This document shows, piece by piece, positions 1-7,600 of a stretch of 13,258 bases of DNA (position 1 is the first letter of the stretch; each line of letters opens with the position of its first letter). The notes below the pieces were generated by a model. That model made no database searches, had not been told where the DNA came from, and was given only the letters and a program-made list of their open reading frames with translations. The position numbers and the translations under genes were made by a program. The stretch spans positions 1 to 13,258 of the forward strand of contig JAEWZG010000032.1 in the NCBI GenBank assembly GCA_023395435.1, written 5' to 3'. The stretch is from Bacillota bacterium. GTDB taxonomy: Bacteria > Bacillota > Clostridia > Oscillospirales > Ruminococcaceae.

Positions 1-161
1 GCTGTGAGGACAACCCGAATTGTAGCTTTATGACCTGGGATACCCCTGTCGCTGAAAAATGCCCTCGTTGTGGTTCAACATTATTCCAGAAGGGCGGAAA
101 ATCAGGAAAATTAATATGCCACAAGGATAGCTGTGGCTTTGAGAAAGAGTTAAGTAAATAA
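1..161 (+). CDS. topA: DNA topoisomerase I, C-terminal end (partial)
   Basis: Only the last 52 codons are inside the window, read in the frame starting at base 3 and ending at TAA 159-161. The peptide has cysteines in zinc-ribbon spacing: C1 and C7 end one ribbon, and C20/C23 with C39/C44 form a second (CPRCG, then CHKDSC). Around the first pair it reads NPNCSFMTWDTP, which is typical of the topoisomerase C4 zinc-finger repeats at the C-terminus of bacterial type IA topoisomerase I. The enzyme relaxes negative supercoils, and the ribbons bind single-stranded DNA. The catalytic part lies upstream of the window. The following trmFO supports the call, because topA-trmFO is a conserved Firmicutes pair. 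The TAA shares its last base with the trmFO ATG. Another zinc-ribbon protein is possible but less likely. Confidence 0.85.
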   Translation, partial: CEDNPNCSFMTWDTPVAEKCPRCGSTLFQKGGKSGKLICHKDSCGFEKELSK

Positions 162-1477
162 TGGTAGTAAAAGTAATCGGTGCAGGTCTTGCGGGCTGTG
201 AAGCAGCATGGCAGCTTGCAAATCATAATATAGATGTTGAGCTATATGAAATGAAGCCTGTGAAGTATTCACCGGCTCATTCATATAAAGGCTTTGCAGA
301 ACTTGTGTGCTCAAATTCTCTTAAGGCATCAAGAATTGACTCAGCAGCAGGAATGCTGAAGGAAGAAATGCGGCGCCTTGGCTCACTCACAATGGAATGT
401 GCCGCACAGACAAGTGTTTCTGCTGGCGGAGCATTGGCGGTTGATAGAGAGAAATTCTCCGACCTTGTGACAGAAAAAATCAAAAGTCACCCGAGAATAA
501 AAATTTTTACAGAAGAAATTGAACATATCCCGAATGGATATGTTATAATAGCAACAGGGCCGTTAACTTCAGGAACACTTGCTGAGAGTATTTCGGAAAA
601 GTGCGGAAGTTATCTTAGTTTTTTTGATGCTGCTGCACCAATCGTAACATATGAAAGCCTTGATAAGGACCTTGTTTTTTATGCATCACGTTATGGGAAG
701 GGCGAGGCAGACTATATTAACTGCCCAATGAATAAGGAAGAATACATTGCTTTCTATAATGAGCTTATTAATGCTGAATCAGCACCACTTAAGGAATTTG
801 ACAAGCAAAGCTTTAAGGTCTATGAGGGTTGTATGCCTATTGAAGTTCTTGCAAAACGTGGCGAGGATACTATGCGTTTTGGGCCATTAAAACCAGTAGG
901 GCTAACTGACCCACGTACAGATAAGCGTCCGTATGCTGTTGTACAGCTCCGTAAGGAAAACAATGATGGAACATTATACAACCTTGTCGGTTTTCAGACA
1001 AACCTTAAATTTGGTGAACAGAAGCGGGTTTTCTCACTAATTACAGGTCTCAAAGATGCTGATTTTATGCGATATGGTGTTATGCACAGGAATTCATTTA
1101 TTGATAGTCCAAGACTTTTGGATGAGCATTTCTGTATGAGAAAAGACGAAAAAGTATATTTTGCGGGACAAATTACAGGTGTTGAAGGATATATAGAATC
1201 AGCGGCAAGTGGGATTATGGCTGGTCTAAACCTTTCAAGAAAGCTTAATGACCTCGAGCAGATTTCGTTGCCGAAAGAAACAATGTTAGGTGCATTATCA
1301 AAATATATAAGTGACGAAAGCGTAACAAACTTTCAGCCTATGGGGAGTAACATGGGAATTCTCCCTGAACTTCCTGAAAGAATAAGAGATAAAAAATTAA
1401 AATATCAAACTCTTGCAGAAAGAGGAATAAAAAGTTTAATGACAGTTTTGGAGGGTGACAATGAACGTTTTTTATAA
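161..1477 (+). CDS. trmFO: Methylenetetrahydrofolate-tRNA-(uracil-5)-methyltransferase TrmFO
   Basis: This 438-residue protein is a full-length TrmFO (formerly Gid), close to the roughly 435 residues usual for the family. The family forms 5-methyluridine at position 54 of the tRNA T-loop, taking the carbon from methylenetetrahydrofolate and using FAD/NAD(P)H, in the cytoplasm. The N-terminus carries the dinucleotide-binding motif GAGLAGCEAAWQ (residues 7-18). The family cysteines are visible at C50 (in LVCSNSLKA) and C224 (in YEGCMPIE), matching the two cysteines implicated in catalysis in the Bacillus enzyme. RFGPLKPVGL follows the second, and the C-terminal part has AGQITGVEGYIESAASG. The start ATG at 161 shares one base with the topA stop, which suggests translational coupling; the upstream purine run AAAGAG is about 11 bases away. 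All expected parts are present. Confidence 0.97.
   Translation: MVVKVIGAGLAGCEAAWQLANHNIDVELYEMKPVKYSPAHSYKGFAELVCSNSLKASRIDSAAGMLKEEMRRLGSLTMECAAQTSVSAGGALAVDREKFSDLVTEKIKSHPRIKIFTEEIEHIPNGYVIIATGPLTSGTLAESISEKCGSYLSFFDAAAPIVTYESLDKDLVFYASRYGKGEADYINCPMNKEEYIAFYNELINAESAPLKEFDKQSFKVYEGCMPIEVLAKRGEDTMRFGPLKPVGLTDPRTDKRPYAVVQLRKENNDGTLYNLVGFQTNLKFGEQKRVFSLITGLKDADFMRYGVMHRNSFIDSPRLLDEHFCMRKDEKVYFAGQITGVEGYIESAASGIMAGLNLSRKLNDLEQISLPKETMLGALSKYISDESVTNFQPMGSNMGILPELPERIRDKKLKYQTLAERGIKSLMTVLEGDNERFL
1450..1455 (+). promoter_or_regulatory. Ribosome binding site of the VOC-fold gene
   Basis: GGAGGG lies inside the end of trmFO, five bases before ATG 1461. It favours ATG 1461 over the in-frame GTG at 1455, which would overlap this site. 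Confidence 0.7.
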
Positions 1478-1862
1478 TACTATAGTTTTGGTTAAGGATA
1501 TTGAGAATTCAAAAAAATTTTATACCGAGGTTTTAGGATTAAAAATTGTTGAAGATTACGGGACTATTACTTCTTTTGAAAATCATTTCACAATTCATAA
1601 CTCAAGAGCACTACTAAAAACTATTTTCAAGAAAAAGCCTCTATTTAATTTTCTGAGAGGAAAGCGAAATATAGATATTTATTTTGAATCTGACAATATA
1701 GAGGAGCAATATAATATCGTACTTAAAAGCGGAGCAAAAATCATACATGATATACAGGAACAAGCGTGGGGACAAAGGGTTTTCAGATTTTTTGATCCAG
1801 ACAATCATATTGTTGAAATTGGTGAGCCAATGCATATTGAATACTTAAAAAAGAATATTTAG
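1461..1862 (+). CDS. VOC superfamily (glyoxalase/bleomycin resistance/dioxygenase fold) protein, function unknown
   Basis: This 133-residue protein has the vicinal oxygen chelate layout. An N-terminal half contains VKDIENSKKFYTEVLGLKIV (residues 11-30), and a C-terminal half ends in the typical FFDPDNHIVEIGEP (residues 110-123). Family members bind a divalent metal and act as lyases, isomerases, dioxygenases or drug-binding proteins; the substrate here cannot be told. The usual first-strand histidine position holds Asn6/Thr7, and the third-strand position appears to be Asp72 (NIDIYF), while Glu119 is kept, so the metal site may be altered or lost. The preferred ATG at 1461 is set by a good ribosome binding site and gives a 17-base overlap with trmFO; GTG 1455 would add two residues. 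GC is about 29% by hand count (115 of 402), lower than sampled stretches of its neighbours. It is not a standard member of either flanking gene group and may be a later insertion. Confidence 0.85.
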   Translation: MNVFYNTIVLVKDIENSKKFYTEVLGLKIVEDYGTITSFENHFTIHNSRALLKTIFKKKPLFNFLRGKRNIDIYFESDNIEEQYNIVLKSGAKIIHDIQEQAWGQRVFRFFDPDNHIVEIGEPMHIEYLKKNI

Positions 1863-1900
1863 TTAAATATAAGATTAGAATATAAAGGCAGGTTATGAAA

Positions 1901-2920
1901 ATGAAAATTATAGTTGATGCTTTTGGTGGGGATAATGCCCCTTTAGAAGTTCTAAAGGGAAGCGCAATGGCTGTCGAAAAGCTTGAAAACGTTGAAGTCA
2001 TACTTGTTGGTAATGAAGAAAAAATTAAGGAAACTGCATGGAAGAACAGTATTTCTTTAAATGGAATTTTAATAAAACACGCTCCTGATGTTATTGAAAT
2101 ATGTGATGAACCTACATCAATTCTAAAGGAAGAGTCTGGATGTTCAATGGCTGTGGGAATGAAAGCACTTGTTGACGGTGAGGGTGATGCTTTTGTTAGT
2201 GCTGGTAGCACAGGCGCACTTGTTGTTGGCTCAACATTTATAGTAAAACGTCTTAAAGGAATAAAAAGAGCTGCACTCGCAACAATAATGCCAACATCAA
2301 AAGAGCCTACAATGTTTCTTGATGTTGGAGCAAATTCGGATTGCCGTCCTGAAATGCTAACACAGTTTGGAATAATGGGTTCCTGCTATATGAATAAGAT
2401 TATGGGTGTTAATAACCCAAGTGTAGGACTTCTAAACATTGGTGCAGAAAAATCAAAAGGACGAGCTTTAGAGCTTGAAACATATGAACAGCTTGAAAAG
2501 GCACCTGTTAATTTTATTGGAAATGTCGAAGCAAGAGAAATTCCAAAGGGTGATTGTTCTGTTATTGTAACAGATGGTTATACAGGAAATGTTGCATTAA
2601 AGCTTTATGAAGGAATGGGTTCATTTTTTGGAAAGACACTAAAGGATATACTACTTACAGGAATAAAATCAAAAATTGCTGGAATCCTTGTACTTAAAAA
2701 GGTCAAAGCTTTCAAGAAGAAGATGGACTATTCAGAGCATGGAGGAGCACCACTTCTTGGTACGTCAAAGCCAGTAATAAAAGCGCATGGTAGTTCAGAT
2801 GCTAAGGCATTCTACAATGCAATAAGACAAGCTAATGCTTTTGTAAAAGCAAAGGTAATTGATGAAATATCAGCGTCATTGTCAACAATGACAAAAAAAT
2901 CAGCAGAAGAAGCTGAGTAA
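1901..2920 (+). CDS. plsX: Phosphate acyltransferase PlsX
   Basis: PlsX makes acyl-phosphate from acyl-ACP, feeding PlsY in the first step of phosphatidic acid synthesis; it is a peripheral membrane enzyme. The N-terminus MKIIVDAFGGDNAP is the family start, and later motifs include SAGSTGALV, FLDVGAN, LLNIGAEKSKG, VTDGYTGNVALK and SEHGGAPLLG. Length from ATG 1901 is 339 residues, close to the 333 of Bacillus PlsX. An in-frame ATG at 1895 would add two residues (M-K). I prefer 1901 because the family normally begins Met-Lys/Arg-Ile and an AGG at 1890-1892 is eight bases upstream, but an AAGG at 1885-1888 could serve 1895. The gap to the VOC gene is about 38 bases with no terminator. In many Firmicutes plsX follows rpmF and is followed by fabD/fabG/acpP before rnc; none of these is adjacent here. 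Confidence 0.96.
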   Translation: MKIIVDAFGGDNAPLEVLKGSAMAVEKLENVEVILVGNEEKIKETAWKNSISLNGILIKHAPDVIEICDEPTSILKEESGCSMAVGMKALVDGEGDAFVSAGSTGALVVGSTFIVKRLKGIKRAALATIMPTSKEPTMFLDVGANSDCRPEMLTQFGIMGSCYMNKIMGVNNPSVGLLNIGAEKSKGRALELETYEQLEKAPVNFIGNVEAREIPKGDCSVIVTDGYTGNVALKLYEGMGSFFGKTLKDILLTGIKSKIAGILVLKKVKAFKKKMDYSEHGGAPLLGTSKPVIKAHGSSDAKAFYNAIRQANAFVKAKVIDEISASLSTMTKKSAEEAE

Positions 2921-2944
2921 AATACTTGATAGAAGGTTAACAAA

Positions 2945-3628
2945 ATGAAAGAATTTCAAAGGATAATTGGTTACAACTACAAGAATGATAAGCTTTTGTA
3001 TGAAGCATTGTCTCATTCTTCCTTTGCAAATGAAAATAAAAAATCAAGAAGAAGTAATGAAAGGCTTGAGTTTTTAGGCGACTCAGTTCTTTCTATCGTT
3101 GTATCAGAACATCTTTTTGAGCATTATCAGCATATGCCGGAGGGCGAACTCACAAGAATAAGAGCCTCACTCGTATGCGAAAAATCCCTTCATGAATTTG
3201 CACAGAAAATTCACCTTGGTGATTATATAATGCTTGGGAAAGGCGAAGAAAACACAGGTGGACGTGAACGCCCTTCTATTCTTGCAGATGCTTTTGAGGC
3301 AGTAATAGCTTCAATCTTCCTTGATGGTGGGCTTGAAAGTGCTCGAGAATTTATTATGAAATTTATTCCTGAAAATACAGCAACAAAAGGCACTGTTACA
3401 TTCAATGACTATAAAACAATCCTTCAGGAAATTGTTCAGAAAAACCCTGAGGAAAAAGTTGATTATTGCCTTGTTAGCGAAACAGGACCTGACCACGATA
3501 AAGCTTTCACAGTACAGGTTCAGCTCAACACAAATGTAATCGGCGAGGGAACAGGAAAAAGTAAAAAGCAGGCTGAACAGATGGCAGCTAAAGAAGCTTT
3601 GGAATTGATGGGTTATGTCACACAGTAA
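2945..3628 (+). CDS. rnc: Ribonuclease III
   Basis: RNase III cuts double-stranded RNA, including rRNA precursors, in the cytoplasm. The 227-residue protein has the nuclease domain first (about residues 1-150), with the signature ERLEFLGDSVLS. E39, E42 and D46 in that signature and D115 and E118 in ILADAFEAVIAS match the known metal-binding acidic residues. A double-stranded RNA-binding domain follows (about residues 155-224), ending in the helix GKSKKQAEQMAAKEALELMG. The ATG has AGAAGG eight bases upstream (2931-2936). The gap after plsX is 24 bases, and the 3' end overlaps the next gene by 14 bases. Length and key residues are all normal, so the enzyme should be active. Confidence 0.97.
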   Translation: MKEFQRIIGYNYKNDKLLYEALSHSSFANENKKSRRSNERLEFLGDSVLSIVVSEHLFEHYQHMPEGELTRIRASLVCEKSLHEFAQKIHLGDYIMLGKGEENTGGRERPSILADAFEAVIASIFLDGGLESAREFIMKFIPENTATKGTVTFNDYKTILQEIVQKNPEEKVDYCLVSETGPDHDKAFTVQVQLNTNVIGEGTGKSKKQAEQMAAKEALELMGYVTQ

Positions 3629-4619
3629 CATTTCAATTTTCATACCTCATATTGGATGCCCAAATAAGTGTAGCTTCTGTAATCAGAATAGTATTACAGG
3701 AGAATGTGACGCTCCAGCGCCTTTTGATGTAAAGGATATATGCAAAAAAGCCTTTTCTGAATTAAAGGACAAGCAGAATACTGAAATTGCTTTCTTCGGT
3801 GGTAGCTTTACAGCAATAGACAGGCAATATATGCTTGATTTGCTTGAATGCGTACAGGAATTCATCGGTGCAGATAAATTCAAGGGCATTAGAATTTCAA
3901 CCCGCCCTGATTGTATTAATGAGGAAGTATTAAATATTCTGAAAAAGTATAATGTCACCTCTATTGAGCTTGGTGCACAGAGTATGGATGACAATGTACT
4001 TTTTGAAAATGAAAGAGGTCACACTTCTGATGATGTCAGGTATGCCTCAAGGCTAATAAAAACTTTCGGCTTTGAGCTTGGACTTCAGATGATGGTTGGA
4101 CTATATAAAAGCACCCCTGAAAAAGATTTAAATACTGCCTTAGAAATTATAAATCTAAAACCTGATACAGTGAGAATATATCCAGTTGTAATTTTAGAGA
4201 ATACAAAGCTCGGCGAGCTTTATAAAAAAGGTAAGTATAAATCATATGAGATAGATACGGCTGTTGATATATGTTCACAGATAATTGAATTGTTCAACAG
4301 TGCTGATATCAGAATAATAAAACTTGGACTTCACGCTTCTGAGCTTGTTGAAGACCAGATGCTTGGTGGAGTATATCATCCTGCATTCAGGGAATTATGT
4401 GATAATAGAATATTTTTAAAAAAGATTATAACGCGGACTCAGGAAAATAAAATATATAAGGTTTATGTCTCTTCATCGTCGCTTAGCAAGGCAATTGGTC
4501 AGAAAAGGCATAACATAACAGAACTTGAGCGGCTCGGAAGAATAGTCAGAATACTTCCCGACGCTAAGCTTAAGGACTATGATGTAAAAATTATTGAGGA
4601 GGAAACTGCTTGTACTTAA
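3615..4619 (+). CDS. Elp3-like radical SAM protein without acetyltransferase domain
   Basis: The 334-residue protein binds a radical-SAM iron-sulfur cluster through C15, C19 and C22 (CPNKCSFC, the CX3CX2C pattern). It also shows the SAM-binding FFGGSF (residues 60-65), ISTRPD (94-99) and ELGAQS (118-123), which are typical of the Elp3/YhcC/YtqA branch. True Elp3 modifies wobble uridine in tRNA and carries a C-terminal GNAT acetyltransferase domain; this protein is too short for one. Its C-terminus instead has SSLSKAIGQKRHN (288-300) followed by a hydrophobic strand, which recalls the KH domains of NusA and hints at RNA binding. ATG 3615 must be the start because the cluster motif begins at residue 15. 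No strong ribosome binding site precedes it and it overlaps rnc by 14 bases, so translation is probably coupled. Location between rnc and smc is shared by many Clostridia. A role in tRNA modification is inference. Confidence 0.85.
   Translation: MSHSNISIFIPHIGCPNKCSFCNQNSITGECDAPAPFDVKDICKKAFSELKDKQNTEIAFFGGSFTAIDRQYMLDLLECVQEFIGADKFKGIRISTRPDCINEEVLNILKKYNVTSIELGAQSMDDNVLFENERGHTSDDVRYASRLIKTFGFELGLQMMVGLYKSTPEKDLNTALEIINLKPDTVRIYPVVILENTKLGELYKKGKYKSYEIDTAVDICSQIIELFNSADIRIIKLGLHASELVEDQMLGGVYHPAFRELCDNRIFLKKIITRTQENKIYKVYVSSSSLSKAIGQKRHNITELERLGRIVRILPDAKLKDYDVKIIEEETACT
4596..4602 (+). promoter_or_regulatory. Ribosome binding site of smc
   Basis: GAGGAGG lies inside the end of the radical SAM gene, seven bases before TTG 4610. 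It is a near-perfect match to the 16S rRNA tail and establishes the TTG as the smc start. Confidence 0.85.
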
Positions 4620-7600
4620 AATCATTGGAACTTCAGGGCTTTAAGTCATTCCCCGATAAGGTTAAGCTTGAATTCAACAAAGGCATAACTGCGGTTGTTG
4701 GACCAAACGGAAGTGGAAAGAGCAACATCGGTGACGCTGTACGTTGGGTTCTTGGTGAGCAGTCAACCAAAACTCTCCGTGGTGGAAAAATGGAGGATGT
4801 CATTTTCTCCGGCACTCAGATGAGAAAATCAGTTGGCTTTGCACAGGTAACACTTAATATTGATAATACATCACGAAAGCTTCAGTACGATAATGACCTT
4901 GTCAGCGTATCAAGAAAGCTTTATAGAAGTGGTGAAAGTGAATACATTATTAATGGGCAGAACGTTAGACTTAAGGATGTTCTTGAGCTTTTTATGGATA
5001 CGGGACTTGGTCGTGACGGATATTCAATCATAGGTCAGGGTAAAGTCGCTGATATTGTTAGCAGTAAGAGCAACGAACGTCGTGAAATTTTTGAGGAAGC
5101 CGCTGGTATATCAAAATTCCGCTATAAAAAGGAAGAAGCGCAGAGAAGACTTAATTCAGCCCAGGAAAATATCCTTCGGCTCCGTGATATTATTTCTGAG
5201 CTTGAAACCCGAGTTGAACCTTTAAGAATTCAATCCGAAAAGGCAACAAAATTCTTAACACTCGCTGAGCAGAAAAAAGGTCTTGAGCTTTCAGTATGGC
5301 TTTATAAGTTAAATCAGCTTAAATCAAACCTTAACGAGTTTGAAGAAAATTTCCTTATCCGTACAACTGAATATGAAAATAAAGAAAATGAAATTGACGA
5401 TATTGAAAATGCAATAAATCTTGCATATAGCAATATGCAGAAATGTAGTGTAAAAATTGAAGAGCTTCGCAATCAGATTTCAGATATTGAGCGCAAGAAT
5501 TCTCAGGAATATGCTGACATTGCTGTACTTGAAAATGATATAGTACATATAAATAACCTTATTAATTCATATAATGATAAAATTAGTCTTTCAAATGCTT
5601 CTGTTCAACAGACTGCTGAAAAAATTGAAAGTGAAAGATCACGTCTTGAAAAATTAAAGTCAGATGATATTGAAAATAATAAGAATATTACTGATATATC
5701 TGAACAGTTTGGAACACTTTCTGCACAGTCTGACGAGTTTGGCAAGTCATTTGCTGAGATTAATTCAGATGTAAATAAGCTTTATATCAAGAAATCTGAG
5801 CTGAACTTCCTTATTAATTCAACCTCTGCTTCTATTGATGAAACAAAAGCGCTTATCGAGCAGACAGAAACTAATAAAGAAGAACTTGCACACGTTATTT
5901 CTACATACACCAAAGAAAAAGCAGAAATAATTCAGACTCAGGGTAAAATTGAAGAAACCTTAGAAGAGCACAATAATAAGCTTTCAGGTTATTCAAAGCT
6001 CCTTGAGAGGAAAAACTCACAGCTTGAAAGTGCTAGAAAAGAATATTCCAATATAGACTTAAAAATCCGTGAATTGACACAGAAGGAACACCTCCTCACT
6101 GACCTTGAAAATAGTATGGAGGGCTTTGCTTTTTCTGTTAAGGAAGTCATCAAAGCGGGCAAGTCGGGAAGAATCGGCGGAATCAAAGGTTCTGTTGCAC
6201 AGCTTATAAAGGTCGACAGCAAGTATGGTGTCGCTATTGAAACTGCTCTTGGTGGAGCATTGCAGAATATAATTGTTGAAAGTGAAGATACTGCGAAACG
6301 TTGTATAAGCCTTTTAAAAGAAAAGAACGCAGGACGTGCTACCTTCCTGCCGATAACATCCGTGAAAGGCTATGCACTAAGCGAAAAAAATCTTGATATG
6401 CAGGAAGGCTATGTTGCACTTGCTTCCGAGCTTGTTACATTTGATAAGGCTTATGAGGGTATTATAAGCTCACTTTTAGGAAGAATTGTTATAGCAGAGG
6501 ATATTGATCTTGCTACTGCTATTTCAAAAAGATATGGTTATAAATTCAAGATAGTTACTCTTGATGGTCAGGTAATCAACGCAGGTGGTTCTTTTACTGG
6601 AGGAAGCACATCACGTTCTACTGGAGTTCTCACACGAAAGAATGAAATTATTACAATTAAAGAACAGATTTCTGCATTGTCCGAAACTTATGAACAGCTT
6701 AAAACAAAACTATCACAGTATCAGGCTGAGGTTGATAAGCTTATCATCGATGTTGAGGCTGTCAAGGAAGATATAAATCTTGTTACCTCAGATAAAATTC
6801 GATTCGATTCTGAACTAAAGCATATTACTCTTATACTTGACCAGATGGAAGATAATCTTGAAAGTGCAGAAAATAGCATTAATTCTTCTGAAATAAAGCT
6901 TGAAAATCTGCAAACAACAATTGATAAATCAAGGACTGATTTAGCTTTATGTGAAAAGGAAATTACAGAAAAGGAACTTCTTATTTCACAGACACAAAAT
7001 AAAATTGAAAGCTATCAGGACAAGCGTGAGATTATGTCAGAAAAGCTATCAATGTATAAGATGAAGCAGATTGAACTTTCAAAGGATATTGAATCTTGCG
7101 AGCAGAGTATTGAACAACTAAAGGCAACAGTAACAAATACTGAAAATGACTTTGTGATAATTAATCAACAGATTGAAGAGCAAAATGCAATTATAGCACA
7201 GAAAAAAGCTTGTATTCAGGAAAAGAAAACTGCCCTTGATGCTTCAAAATCAGCCATTGAAAATGTAAATGTACTCATTATGGCTGAACAGAAAAATCAC
7301 CAGAAGTTTGAAATTGAAGCTAATGAAAAGCGTAATCTTCAAAAGATTATGAATGATGAAAAAGAAAATCTATCAAGAGAGCTTGCAAAGGTTTCTGAAA
7401 GAAAAATTTCTATACAGAAGGAATATGACACAATTATTTCTGATATGTGGGAGCAGTATCAGCTCTCAAAGTCAGAAGCTGTCGCAATTGCTATTGAGGT
7501 TGAGGATATTCTTAGTGCACAGAAGCAGCTGAATGAAATCAAGAATAAAATCAAAAATCTTGGCAGCGTCAATGTTGCAGCAATAGAAGAATATAAAGAA

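Noticed and set aside
1863..1900. Possible promoter or terminator in the AT-rich gap before plsX
   Set aside because: TATAAA-like strings occur, but no matching -35 at proper spacing, and no hairpin with a T run is present.
1783..2211. Reverse-strand open frame of about 142 codons over plsX
   Set aside because: It is opposite the conserved PlsX N-terminal half, has no ribosome binding site I can support, and has low-complexity composition.
6585..6776. Forward open frame in another frame within smc just after the hinge
   Set aside because: Short, no ribosome binding site, fully inside the intact smc frame.
5300..7600. Recurring short strings such as gagcttgaaaa across smc
   Set aside because: They encode the Glu/Leu/Lys heptads of the coiled coil and are not a DNA repeat family.
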